Part shown: positions 1 through 7,973 of the stretch, one piece after another
Layout: each line of letters starts with the position of its first letter
How positions within the stretch are numbered: the first letter of the stretch is position 1
Assembly (NCBI GenBank): GCA_965219165.1
Contig: CBDCMW010000002.1
Coordinates: 2,542,001-2,606,000, forward strand
Origin: Aldehydirespirator sp965219165
GTDB taxonomy: Bacteria > Actinomycetota > Acidimicrobiia > Acidimicrobiales > Aldehydirespiratoraceae
DNA length: 64,000 nt
Direction: 5' to 3'
The notes under the pieces: generated by a model
The model's database searches: none
Told to the model about the DNA's origin: nothing
Seen by the model: only the letters and a program-made list of their open reading frames with translations
Made by a program: the position numbers and the translations under genes

Positions 1-1
1 G

Positions 2-115
2 CAAGCCGTGGGCATCGTGATCGGCCGCGTCAAGCGGTACCACCAGCCCCGCCGGCTGGACGAAGTCGACGCTAGTGGTCGACCGCCCCAGAGCGTCAAG
101 TACCTGCCCGCCTAG
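2..115 (+). CDS. Possible C-terminal fragment of an unidentified protein
   Basis: The frame is open from the window edge to a TAG at 113-115 and gives 37 residues with high third-position GC. The opposite strand is also open over this stretch and gives an equally protein-like reading, so the strand is not certain. No family is recognisable in such a short piece. It is listed only because the window starts inside what is probably a gene. Confidence 0.25.
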   Translation, partial: QAVGIVIGRVKRYHQPRRLDEVDASGRPPQSVKYLPA

Positions 116-247
116 ATCGGCGATCAGCTGCTCCAAGCGGTCGCGTGATCAGATCGCAGAGCGCTGCGGGACTGTCTGCCGGTTAGACACGGCAGGGGCC
201 CGTCCCTTGGGCGTGTCCTTGAAGCAGCCCGGGGCGGCGACGACCGG

Positions 248-625
248 CTAGACGGGTCTCTGGAACACGGCCCAGGCGTCCTCGTCGTCGAGGATCTGTT
301 TGGCGACTTCGAACGCCTCGTCCTCGCCAGGCTCCGCACGCGCCGCGGCGACCGCCTCCTCGAAGCGGGGATGCGGGACAGCCACCTGCTCCACACCCTC
401 CCCCGCCGTCCGCCGCGACTGGCGTACAGCGAGGTTGGCCAGCTCGATGGGAGCCGACTCGGGGGTGGTGTGGATCGGAACCGCAATGAACCGGTTCCTC
501 TCCAGTTCCAAAAGCCGGAGGATGTCGGGCCGAGCCATCAACGCCCAGTCTTGCTCGCTATACCCCGGTGCCGGCGAAGCGCCGTCGCGTGCGAATATCG
601 CCGTCGGAGTGCCTTCCTGCTGCAT
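248..625 (-). CDS. Hypothetical protein, 125 aa
   Basis: This is an open frame with an ATG start and actinobacterial codon use, encoding an acidic, mostly helical-looking soluble protein without signal peptide or membrane segment. A GAGGGG tract lies about 13 nt before the ATG and could be a weak ribosome binding site. I do not recognise the family. The C-terminal half is rich in Ala and Glu, and the protein ends FQRPV. It lies on the same strand as the VOC protein and coiled-coil protein upstream but is separated from the VOC gene by 48 bp, so the three could be co-transcribed. Confidence 0.5.
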   Translation of the reverse strand: MQQEGTPTAIFARDGASPAPGYSEQDWALMARPDILRLLELERNRFIAVPIHTTPESAPIELANLAVRQSRRTAGEGVEQVAVPHPRFEEAVAAARAEPGEDEAFEVAKQILDDEDAWAVFQRPV

Positions 626-673
626 CGAACTAGCAACCCCTCACTTGCTTGGGGTGTGAACCCGCTTCGGCTC

Positions 674-1018
674 TCACGCGGTACCCAGCAGTTCGATCCG
701 GTTGCCGAACGGATCATCGACATACACCCGGAGGTGTCCATCTAGCGGATCGTGACTGACTCGACACCCAGCCTCCTCCAGGCGCTCGACGAGGCCGTCT
801 AGACCCTCCACAACCAGAGCGGGATGGGCCTTGCGGGCTGGGCGGAACTCCGGATCGACACCGAGGTGGATCTTGACGCTCTCGTTCTCAAACCAGCAGC
901 CGCCCCGCCGCTCCAGATGGGGCGGCTTGGGCACGCGCCGCAGACCCAACGGGCCCTCGTAGAACTCCTGCGCGGACGCCTCACCGCCCGCAGGCATGGC
1001 CAACTGGACATGGTCCAT
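674..1018 (-). CDS. VOC (glyoxalase/bleomycin-resistance) family protein
   Basis: The product is 114 residues, the usual length of a single vicinal-oxygen-chelate domain. It starts MDHVQLAMP, giving the typical first beta strand with a histidine at position 3, and ends with the DPFGNRIELL motif whose Glu is the usual last metal ligand. A further His sits in the KIHLGVD strand. The frame is open 46 codons further upstream, but that part overlaps the end of the coiled-coil gene and is not VOC-like, so the ATG at 1018 is preferred. Members are small metalloenzymes (glyoxalases, dioxygenases, resistance proteins); the substrate cannot be told from sequence. Confidence 0.8.
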   Translation of the reverse strand: MDHVQLAMPAGGEASAQEFYEGPLGLRRVPKPPHLERRGGCWFENESVKIHLGVDPEFRPARKAHPALVVEGLDGLVERLEEAGCRVSHDPLDGHLRVYVDDPFGNRIELLGTA

Positions 1019-1065
1019 CGCCACGACGGTCACGACGAGAGCCCGCCGACTTCCGCTTCCACAAC

Positions 1066-1794
1066 TCAGCCGCCCGCGCCGGGCTGGGTGAGCAGTGCGA
1101 TCCAGATCGAGACACTGGCCACCACGATGGTCGACACCACGATGTAGAGGTGCCACGCCTGCCTCCTGATGATCTCGGCCCGCTCCGTGGCGGCCTGGGC
1201 CAGCCCGGCTGCCATGGCCTTGGCCATCTCGGCCCTCTCGACCGCGGCCTGGGTCTTGATCTCAGCCCGCTCGACCGCGGCCTGGGTCTTGATCTCGGCC
1301 CTCTCGACCGCGGCCTCGGCCAGCCCGGCTGTCATGGCCTTGGCGATCTCGGCCCTCTCGACCGCGGCATGGGTCTTGATCTCGGCCCGCTCCGTGGCGG
1401 CCCGGGCCAGCCCGGCTGTCATGGCCTTGGCCATCTCGGCCCTCTCGACCGCGGCCTGGGCCAGCCCGGCTGCCATGGCCTTGGCCATCTCGGCCCTCTC
1501 GACCACGGCCTGGGTCTTGATCTCAGCCCGCTCGACCGCAGCCTGGGTCTTGATCTCGGCCCTCTCGACCGCGGCCTGGGCCAGCCCGGCGGTGACGACC
1601 TCCCTGATCTCTGCAAAACCGGCGGCCATGGCTGCGTTCGTCTCGGCTAGACCGGCCCGCAGGTCTTCTCTGGTGGCGACGTTGTCCCAGCCGCTGGGCG
1701 GCAGGTGCTGCATCAGGGTCTCCGCGTCATCTTGTCCCATGACTTGTGCCAAAGTGTTGAACATCGAGGTGCGCTGGGCGTGGGTGAGAGCCAT
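1066..1794 (-). CDS. Tail-anchored coiled-coil protein with 11- and 18-residue repeats
   Basis: The protein has 242 residues in three parts. Residues 1-73 form an N-terminal helical head. Residues 74-200 consist only of near-identical modules AAVERAEIKTQ (11 aa) and AAVERAEMAKAMAAGLAQ (18 aa). Residues 214-235 form a single membrane helix followed by a very short GlyGly tail. The plan recalls the DUF1640/CCDC90 type of membrane-anchored coiled coil, but I assign that only by architecture. An AAGGG tract precedes the ATG. A role as an oligomeric spacer or membrane scaffold is inference. The repeat also leaves both antisense frames open, so the long plus-strand frames here are not genes. Confidence 0.7.
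   Translation of the reverse strand: MALTHAQRTSMFNTLAQVMGQDDAETLMQHLPPSGWDNVATREDLRAGLAETNAAMAAGFAEIREVVTAGLAQAAVERAEIKTQAAVERAEIKTQAVVERAEMAKAMAAGLAQAAVERAEMAKAMTAGLARAATERAEIKTHAAVERAEIAKAMTAGLAEAAVERAEIKTQAAVERAEIKTQAAVERAEMAKAMAAGLAQAATERAEIIRRQAWHLYIVVSTIVVASVSIWIALLTQPGAGG
1195..1575 (-). repeat. Tandem 33-bp and 54-bp coding modules
   Basis: Read along the gene, the modules are 11, 11, 18, 18, 11, 18, 11, 11 and 18 residues, exactly filling protein residues 74-200. They are almost identical at DNA level, so they expanded recently or are homogenised by recombination. A twelve-residue degenerate copy follows before the membrane helix. Confidence 0.85.
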
Positions 1795-1868
1795 CTTCGG
1801 TGCCCTTCAGTCAGCGGGTGCAGATGTGGGGGCGCCTCAGACGGCTGCTCCAAGGCCACCGGACGGTG

Positions 1869-1902
1869 GCTATATCCAACTATAACATACTAAAAGCCAT
1901 CA
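1869..1902. promoter_or_regulatory. A+T-rich patch between divergent genes
   Basis: The 279-bp gap between the divergent coiled-coil and cupin genes holds no gene. This patch is strikingly A+T-rich for the window and contains TATAAC and CATACT on the plus strand and TATAGT on the minus strand. Any of these could be a -10 box. The assignment rests on base composition only. Confidence 0.35.
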
Positions 1903-2073
1903 ACTGCTATCCTACCCGTCGAGTACGCCATCGGGTTCGGCGCGGCCACCGCCCGACCGATCGGACCCGCCGCTGGCTCGGCCGCGTGATCGCCAACGAC
2001 CGGCCCGTAGGGCGCGCCCGACTGGGCAGAACTAGGTTGCGCTGGTGCAACCACCCCAAACGGAGGAGTAGCA

Positions 2074-2454
2074 ATGCTCGACTACACGGAACTGAAGGAC
2101 GAGGGCGGGCTCGAAGAGTGGCCCGGCTTCGATGAACTGCCGTTCGCGGAGACCCTGGAAGGCAATCCCATCCAATCGGGCCGCTTCGATGTGGGCGGCT
2201 TCGGCACGCGCACGATGGCGGGCGTGTGGGCCTGCACGCCGGGAAGCTTCGCATACACCTATCCCGGTGATGAGATCTGCACCCTGCTCGAAGGCAAGAT
2301 CCGCCTGGTCGCTGAGGACGGCGAGGCTCACGAGTACGTCGCGGGCGACACGTTCTACAACAGCAAGGGCGAAGTGTGGAATTGGACGGTCATCGAGCCG
2401 GTGCGCAAGATCTTCCACATCCACGATCCGGACTCCGACGAACTCGCGCACTAG
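2074..2454 (+). CDS. Small cupin-domain protein (DUF861 type)
   Basis: The 126-residue product is a single beta-barrel cupin. It shows the DUF861-like core with TPGSFAYTYPGDEICTLLEG and then GDTFYNSKGEVWNWTVIEPVRKIF. The usual histidines of cupin motif 1 are not obvious, so metal binding is uncertain. A strong ribosome binding site (GGAGGA) lies 8 nt before the ATG. DUF861 includes ureidoglycine aminohydrolase, but that enzyme is normally a bicupin of about twice this length, so the name is not used. The gene is convergent with the M20 peptidase and separated from it by a hairpin. Confidence 0.75.
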   Translation: MLDYTELKDEGGLEEWPGFDELPFAETLEGNPIQSGRFDVGGFGTRTMAGVWACTPGSFAYTYPGDEICTLLEGKIRLVAEDGEAHEYVAGDTFYNSKGEVWNWTVIEPVRKIFHIHDPDSDELAH

Positions 2455-2480
2455 CCAGCGCCTCGAGCCGTCCCGATCCT

Positions 2481-2499
2481 CCCGGCCGACCCGGCCGGG
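2481..2499. terminator. Hairpin between convergent cupin and M20 genes
   Basis: A perfect 8-bp GC stem (CCCGGCCG / CGGCCGGG) with a 3-nt loop fills the 48-bp gap between the two stop codons. There is no U tract, so it would act as an actinobacterial-style, possibly bidirectional, terminator. Confidence 0.55.
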
Positions 2500-2502
2500 C
2501 CC

Positions 2503-3783
2503 TCAGGCGCAGAGGTCCATGGCCACCGCGGCATAGACCTTGGCCGCGGCCACCAGGTCGTCCAGCTCGAAATGGCCGGTGCCCTGCACCGCGGCCGACC
2601 CCCGGGGAGGGCCGAACGTCAGCGACGGGATCCCGACCGCGTTGAAAATGTTCGTGTCGCGCCACATGCTGGTGTGGGCTGTCTGCGGAGGCGGCGTGGC
2701 GCCGCCCACTATCTCGCCGTAAGCGGCCTCCACCGCTTCGCTCAGCGGCTCGACCCCGGTGCCGACCCGGCCCGCCTTGGCCATGTAGCACTCCACCTCG
2801 GCCGCGGGGTCCACCGAGCGGGCCACCGCCCTCACCTCCTCGACGACGGCATCCTGGTCGGCCCCTGGAGGGGTGCGCACGTCCATGTACAGCTTGCACA
2901 CCGGTGAGGACCGGTTGGGCCGGTACGGCACCCCGCCCCGTATGGCGCCTACCTGGGCCTTGGGCCGCACCTCGCCCAGCTCCGAGACGTACGAGTTGCG
3001 CTCCTCGTAGTCGATGCACCACGCCTCCAGCATGGTGGCCACGGCCGCGCCCTTCACGATGGCGTTGGGATGGTCGACAAGATCCGGCTCGCGGATCAGG
3101 CGGGGCGTGTACATGTTGCGGCCTCGCAACGTGACCTTCAGGTACACCGCGCCGCACTCGATCCACGACTTCGACCACGCGGTGGTCTCGGCCACCAGGG
3201 CATAGTCGGCCCGCACCCCGTGGTCGACGAGATGGCGAGTGCCGAAGCCCTTGCCCTCGTAGCTGAGGCCCTGGTACTCGTCCACGGGCGCCATCCCGGT
3301 CTCTCCCACCACCGACGTCAGGATCACATCGCCGCCCAGACGGGCCCCTGCTCCCGCCAGCGCCCTGGCCATGACCATGAACACCGACATGCATCCCCGG
3401 TCGTTGAGCACGGTGTGGCCGAAGATGCGGTCGCCCTCCTGCCAGGCACCCACAAGGTTGGGGTCGCCCGACTCCATGAGGTTGTCGTGGTCCGGGCCGC
3501 TGATCTCGGTGTCGAGGTGGGCGTTGAAGATCAGGCTCGCGGCCCCCGGCCTCGACCCCGGCAGCACAGCCACCACGTTGGAGCGGTCGGGCAGGATCCG
3601 CTGCTGGCGGGCGGCGATGCCGTGGCGCTCATACCAGGCGCTGACCGCGTCGGCCACCGGCTGCTCGTGGCCGCACGGTGCGTAAGTGTTGCCGAGCTCC
3701 AGGCACGTGTCGGCCAGCAGCTCCCGATCGGCCTCGATCAGATCGAAGACTGCGTCTTGCAGTGCAGTGTCGACTCCGGTCAT
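2503..3783 (-). CDS. M20-family metallopeptidase/amidohydrolase
   Basis: The 426-residue protein has the two-domain layout of the ArgE/DapE/ACY1 family. The metal-binding HLDTE motif is at about residue 88, NDRGC is in the place of the bridging Asp motif, GETG is where the catalytic Glu-Glu pair usually lies, and GTGHFELDDL near the C-terminus carries the last metal-binding His. The second Glu of the Glu-Glu pair is Thr here, so one metal ligand may differ. A GAGGGAG ribosome binding site precedes the ATG. Family members hydrolyse amide bonds in peptides, acyl amino acids or ureido compounds in the cytoplasm; the substrate is not evident. Confidence 0.85.
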   Translation of the reverse strand: MTGVDTALQDAVFDLIEADRELLADTCLELGNTYAPCGHEQPVADAVSAWYERHGIAARQQRILPDRSNVVAVLPGSRPGAASLIFNAHLDTEISGPDHDNLMESGDPNLVGAWQEGDRIFGHTVLNDRGCMSVFMVMARALAGAGARLGGDVILTSVVGETGMAPVDEYQGLSYEGKGFGTRHLVDHGVRADYALVAETTAWSKSWIECGAVYLKVTLRGRNMYTPRLIREPDLVDHPNAIVKGAAVATMLEAWCIDYEERNSYVSELGEVRPKAQVGAIRGGVPYRPNRSSPVCKLYMDVRTPPGADQDAVVEEVRAVARSVDPAAEVECYMAKAGRVGTGVEPLSEAVEAAYGEIVGGATPPPQTAHTSMWRDTNIFNAVGIPSLTFGPPRGSAAVQGTGHFELDDLVAAAKVYAAVAMDLCA

Positions 3784-3970
3784 GGCGGCTCCCTCGCGGC
3801 TTCGGTGCTCGAATCCCGCTGACTGTGCAGCCCATCATCACGGCGCGCCAACACCGACGGGTCGAGCCCGCTATCGCGAACGAGGTCCTAGCCGCCCCAG
3901 AACGTCGTCGGTGTCGGCGCCGAGAGCGGGGGGCGGCAGCCGGTGCGATATCGGCGTCCTCGACATAGTG

Positions 3971-4072
3971 ATGGGACACAGCGCAGAGATCCTGCGCTCG
4001 CTGGGCCGCAGCGATCCTGAGATCGAGGCCCTGGCCGGCGCGGGCGTGGTCCGCCGCTACGACCAGGACTGA
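3971..4072 (+). pseudogene. Remnant of CaiB/BaiF CoA-transferase C-terminus
   Basis: Thirty-three codons ending at a TGA match the characteristic end of family III CoA-transferases, in which a gly-his motif is followed by E-x-L-x-x-L-G and then EIxxLxxAGVV. Here MGHSAEILRSLGRSDPE leads to EIEALAGAGVV. Nothing upstream in any frame continues the family, because the M20 gene on the other strand begins about 190 bp away. The rest of the 335-bp gap 3784-4118 shows no gene. I read this as the last piece of a CoA-transferase gene lost by deletion. Confidence 0.5.
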
Positions 4073-4118
4073 CCGGCGCGTTCGACGGCCAGAGTGCCAG
4101 CGGACGCCCTCGTCGGAT

Positions 4119-5075
4119 TCAGCGCTCCTCGCGGCGGTAGGGAAGGCCTAGTGCGGCCGGCGCGGGCGACGGGCGGTTGCGGGCCCGCCAGCTCACCAGC
4201 ACCAGCACGACGACCGTCAACATGAACGGCAAGATTCCCAGCAACGCTGGCGAGATCGAGTTCACCTGTACGCCCAACACCTCCACGTCGAACGTCTGCA
4301 GGCGGGGCTGCAACGCCAGCGTGAAGCCGAACAGCAGCGCGCCCAAGGCGAGCCGGCCGGGCCGCCAAGCGCCGAAGATCACCAGAGCGACCGCGATCCA
4401 TCCCCGGCCTGCCACCATGCCCTCGGTCCAGCCCGCGGCCATGTACAGCGAGAGGAACGCGCCAGAGGCACCGGCGAAGGCGCCGCCCACGAGCACGGCC
4501 CCCGCCCGCAGGCCAACCACCGAGTGCCCGGCGCCGTCGGTGGTCGCCGCAGACTCGCCCACCGCGCGCAGCGCCAGGCCGAGCCGGGTGCGAGTGAGAA
4601 CGAACCAGGCCGCCACGCCGAGCAGCCCCGCCAGATACACAACCGGCGGATGGTCGAACAGGATCGGCCCCGCCCACGGGATGTCCGCCAGGCCGACGAT
4701 GCCCAGATCGGTGAACACCGACTCGGGCTGGCGGATGACCCAGTCGCGGCCAATGTAGGCAGACAGGCCCACCCCGCCGATGGTCAGAGCCAGTCCCGAC
4801 ACAACCTGCCCAGCGCCGGCGGCGACACTCACCAGCGCATGCACGACCGCAACGAGCGCCCCCGCGGCCACGGCCGCAAGGAAGCCAACCCATGGGCTGC
4901 CCGTGGTCAGAGCCACGATGAATCCAGTCACCGCCCCCATCGACATCATTCCCTCAACGCCAAGGTTCAACACGCCGGCCCGCTCGGAGATGAGCTCGCC
5001 CAGCGCGGCGAGATAGATCAGCGTGCCGAACTGGACGCTCGCGACCAGCAGGCCGATAGCGGCGTCCTCAGACAT
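4119..5075 (-). CDS. BMP-type ABC importer, permease 2
   Basis: The 318-residue polytopic protein is a BPD_transp_2 permease of the simple-sugar/nucleoside class (NupQ/YufQ-like). The early motif ISERAGVLNLGVEGMM is typical of this group, and about eight to nine membrane segments follow. The frame is open 22 codons further upstream, but an ATG at 5075 overlaps the stop of permease 1 by 8 nt, the expected coupling. It is the last gene of the operon BMP lipoprotein – ATPase – permease 1 – permease 2. The charged C-terminus (YRREER) would be cytoplasmic. Confidence 0.9.
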   Translation of the reverse strand: MSEDAAIGLLVASVQFGTLIYLAALGELISERAGVLNLGVEGMMSMGAVTGFIVALTTGSPWVGFLAAVAAGALVAVVHALVSVAAGAGQVVSGLALTIGGVGLSAYIGRDWVIRQPESVFTDLGIVGLADIPWAGPILFDHPPVVYLAGLLGVAAWFVLTRTRLGLALRAVGESAATTDGAGHSVVGLRAGAVLVGGAFAGASGAFLSLYMAAGWTEGMVAGRGWIAVALVIFGAWRPGRLALGALLFGFTLALQPRLQTFDVEVLGVQVNSISPALLGILPFMLTVVVLVLVSWRARNRPSPAPAALGLPYRREER

Positions 5076-6222
5076 GCTCCGACCCCTCGCCGTCTCCGTC
5101 GGCTTCGGAGCCGACCCTCCCACCTGCCGCTCCGCGCGCATGCGATCTGCCTGTTAGCGAGCGTCGCTCGCCGACCTCCCAGCGGATGCGATAGTTGAGC
5201 AACACGGCGGCCACCAGCGCGGCGATGAGGATCATCGCCTGCAGGATCACGGAGATCGAGGACTCCACTCCCAGGGTCTGGATCGACTGGCCGCCCACCT
5301 GCACCGCGCCGAACACAAACGCCACCACGGCCACGCCCGACGGACGCATCAGCGCCAGCGCGGCCACGATGATCCCCGCATAGCCGTAGCCGTTGGACAG
5401 GCCCGGCGACAGCCGGCTGGCCGTCCCGGTGAGCTCCACCGCTCCGGCGATTCCGGCGATTGCACCCGACAGCAGCATCGCCGTCAGGACCTTGCGCTTG
5501 AGCGAGATGCCGGCGTAGCGGGCCGTCGCCCCGGACGAACCAGCCACCCGAAGCTCATACCCCCACGCGGTGCGAGACACCGCCAGCCAGAACACCACCA
5601 GCAGCACCGCGGCCAATACCACGCCTATGTGCGCCCGACCGAACAGCCCCGGCAGCGAGGCCTGCTCGGGCAACTCGGTGATGACGGCGAAACCGAAAGA
5701 CTCGGGATCCTTCCACGGACCCACCTCAAGCCACTCCACAATCCGGATCGCCACCTCCACCAGCATCAGGGTCGTGATGATCTCGTTGACGTTCAGGTAG
5801 GCCCGCGCCAGCGCCGGTCCCAGCGCGAGGACCAGCCCGCCCAGCGCTCCGGCCGTGATCATCGCGGTGATCAGCACCGGTCCCGACAGGCCCTCGGCAA
5901 CGAGAGCGACCCCGGCGGCGAACGTGGCGCCGGCCATCATCTGCCCCTCGGCACCGATGTTCCACAGGCCCATCGAACCCGCGACAGCCACCGACAGCCC
6001 GGCGAGGGCCAGCGGAGTGGCCCGCACGAGAGTACGCGACAGCGAGTCGACGCCACCGAGGGAGGAGTCCAGCATCCGCCCGTACACGGTGATCGGGGCG
6101 TGGCCCGAGAGCGCCAGCAGCACGGCGCCCAGAACCAGGGCAGCACCGATCCCGAATATGAATGCCACGCCCTGCGCGGTCGGGATCACCCGCTCGCGCC
6201 GCTGCAGCACGGGAAGAATCAT
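5068..6222 (-). CDS. BMP-type ABC importer, permease 1
   Basis: The 384-residue integral membrane protein is the NupP/YufP-like partner of the next gene. The signature GLWNIGAEGQMMAG is followed by repeated hydrophobic segments. The ATG at 6222 (MILPVLQRRERVIP) gives a normal N-terminus just before the first membrane helix; the frame extends 49 codons further, but into the end of the ATPase gene and with arginine-rich, non-protein-like content. The C-terminus has a polar tail of about 35 residues that overlaps the start of permease 2. The two permeases should form the heterodimeric membrane channel. Confidence 0.9.
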   Translation of the reverse strand: MILPVLQRRERVIPTAQGVAFIFGIGAALVLGAVLLALSGHAPITVYGRMLDSSLGGVDSLSRTLVRATPLALAGLSVAVAGSMGLWNIGAEGQMMAGATFAAGVALVAEGLSGPVLITAMITAGALGGLVLALGPALARAYLNVNEIITTLMLVEVAIRIVEWLEVGPWKDPESFGFAVITELPEQASLPGLFGRAHIGVVLAAVLLVVFWLAVSRTAWGYELRVAGSSGATARYAGISLKRKVLTAMLLSGAIAGIAGAVELTGTASRLSPGLSNGYGYAGIIVAALALMRPSGVAVVAFVFGAVQVGGQSIQTLGVESSISVILQAMILIAALVAAVLLNYRIRWEVGERRSLTGRSHARGAAGGRVGSEADGDGEGSEHV

Positions 6223-6304
6223 GCCTGGGCCTGTCCCACCGCACCGCTGGCCGGCCTCGACCCAGCCGGCGCGACCCGCCTGCCCGCAGCCGTCGCAGCG
6301 CCTC

Positions 6305-7912
6305 TCACGGCGCGGCCGCCCCCACAGTCTGTCCCGCCATGGCCGAGCCGACCTCCGCTCGGGTCGCACGCGCCGGGTCCAGGATCGCCACGACCTCGCC
6401 TTCGAACATCACGGCCAGCCGGTCCGACAGTGCCATCAGCTCATCGAGGTCCTCCGAGATGAGAAGCACGCCGACGCCGTCGGCGCGCTGGGAAACGATC
6501 TGCTCCTGGATGGCAGCGATTCCCTGCACGTCGAGGCCACGGGTGGGCTGCGCAGCGATCAGCACCCCGGGCTCGCCGCTCAGCTCGCGGCCCAGCAGCA
6601 GGCGCTGCAAGTTCCCGCCCGACAGAGTCGCGGCCGGATCCTCCACCCGGCCCACGCTCACACCGAACCGCTCCACCAGGCTCATGCAGAACTCCAGGCA
6701 GCGCCGCAGACTCAGCATCGGTCCGTTGCGGTGCGTCTTGTACGAGCGGATGACGGCGTTGTCGACCACGGACATGTTTCGGGCCAGACCCACGCCCATG
6801 CGGTCCTCGGGAACGTAGGCGAGGCCTCCCCGGAAGCGCTCGCGAGGCGAAGCGTCGGTCACGTCGTTGCCTCCGAGCAGCACGCGTCCCCCGGTCACAC
6901 GGCGCAGCCCGCTGATGGTCTCGGCCAGCTCCCTCTGTCCATTGCCGGACACGCCCGCGATGCCGACGATCTCGCCGGAGCGCACCTCGAGCGACACATC
7001 CCGAAGCGCCGGCACCCCTCGATCGCTCAACGCGCACAGACCCTGCAGCGACAGCACCGCATCCCCGGCCCGAGCCGTCGGCGGGCGCTGGATGTGGCCG
7101 CCCTCTGAGGAGCCCACCATCAACTCGGCCAGCCTGGCGCGGTCCACCGACTCGAGGTCGTCCACGATGGCGGTGGTCCGTCCCTTGCGCAGCACGGTGG
7201 CCTCGTCGCAGCAGGCGATCACCTCGTCGAGTTTGTGGCTGATATAGATCACCGAACGGCCTGCATCGGCCATGGCCCTCAGCGTGTTGGCCAGTTCCTC
7301 GGCCTCGGCGGGGGTGAGCACCGCAGTGGGCTCGTCGAGGATCAGCACATCGGCGTCGCGCCACAGCGCCTTGAGGATCTCGACCCGCTGGCGCTCACCC
7401 ATCGAGAGCTGCCACACCGGACGTGACGGGTCGACCGCAAGAGAGTAGGTGTCGGCCAGCTCAGCCACTGCTTGCTCGATCTCGGCGGTGCGCATCAGCC
7501 GGGGCGCCGCTCCAAGCACGACGTTCTCCGCCACCGTGAGCGTGGGGACCAGGCGGAACTCCTGATGGACCATGCCGATGCCCGCAGCGATGGCGTCGGC
7601 TGGCGAGCGGAACAATCGGCGCCGACCGCCCACACGTACCTCCCCGGAGTCGGGCAGGTACATCCCGGCCAGCACGCTCACCAGCGACGTCTTGCCCGCG
7701 CCGTTCTCGCCGATGAGAGCATGGACGCTACCAGCCCGGACGGTCAGGTCTGCGCCGTCGCAGGCCACCACCCCGGGGAACTGCTTGCGTATCGCTCTGA
7801 GCCCCACCGCCTCCGGGCGATCGGCGGGATGGCCGTCAGCACCGGCTGAGGCTGGGTCGCCTTCTTGTGGTCCGTTCGCGTCCTCAGCCGCGGGCGGACC
7901 CGGCGCAGTCAC
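6305..7912 (-). CDS. BMP-type ABC importer, double ATPase
   Basis: The 535-residue protein has two fused nucleotide-binding domains, as in NupO, YufO and RbsA/MglA-type ATPases. Domain 1 has Walker A GENGAGKTS (about residue 69), the variant signature LSMGERQR and Walker B VLILDEPTAVLTP. Domain 2 has a degenerate Walker A (GVSGNGQRE), signature LSGGNLQR and AAQPTRGLD in place of the usual DEPTRGLD. The first 36 residues are a polar extension without homology. The degenerate second site is usual for this family. It energises the two permeases encoded downstream. Confidence 0.92.
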   Translation of the reverse strand: MTAPGPPAAEDANGPQEGDPASAGADGHPADRPEAVGLRAIRKQFPGVVACDGADLTVRAGSVHALIGENGAGKTSLVSVLAGMYLPDSGEVRVGGRRRLFRSPADAIAAGIGMVHQEFRLVPTLTVAENVVLGAAPRLMRTAEIEQAVAELADTYSLAVDPSRPVWQLSMGERQRVEILKALWRDADVLILDEPTAVLTPAEAEELANTLRAMADAGRSVIYISHKLDEVIACCDEATVLRKGRTTAIVDDLESVDRARLAELMVGSSEGGHIQRPPTARAGDAVLSLQGLCALSDRGVPALRDVSLEVRSGEIVGIAGVSGNGQRELAETISGLRRVTGGRVLLGGNDVTDASPRERFRGGLAYVPEDRMGVGLARNMSVVDNAVIRSYKTHRNGPMLSLRRCLEFCMSLVERFGVSVGRVEDPAATLSGGNLQRLLLGRELSGEPGVLIAAQPTRGLDVQGIAAIQEQIVSQRADGVGVLLISEDLDELMALSDRLAVMFEGEVVAILDPARATRAEVGSAMAGQTVGAAAP

Positions 7913-7973
7913 CGTTCAGATGACCGCGCCGGGCTCGCGGCGCTGCGTCCAGTCGACGATGCCGGCTGATCGA

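Noticed and set aside
1150..1885. Two long plus-strand open frames rich in repeats opposite the coiled-coil gene
   Set aside because: They are the antisense image of the 33/54-bp modules. The minus frame has a head, coiled coil and membrane helix, while the plus products are low-complexity with no start signal.
2074..2454. Naming the cupin ureidoglycine aminohydrolase
   Set aside because: That enzyme is usually a two-cupin protein of about twice this length, and no allantoin genes are nearby.
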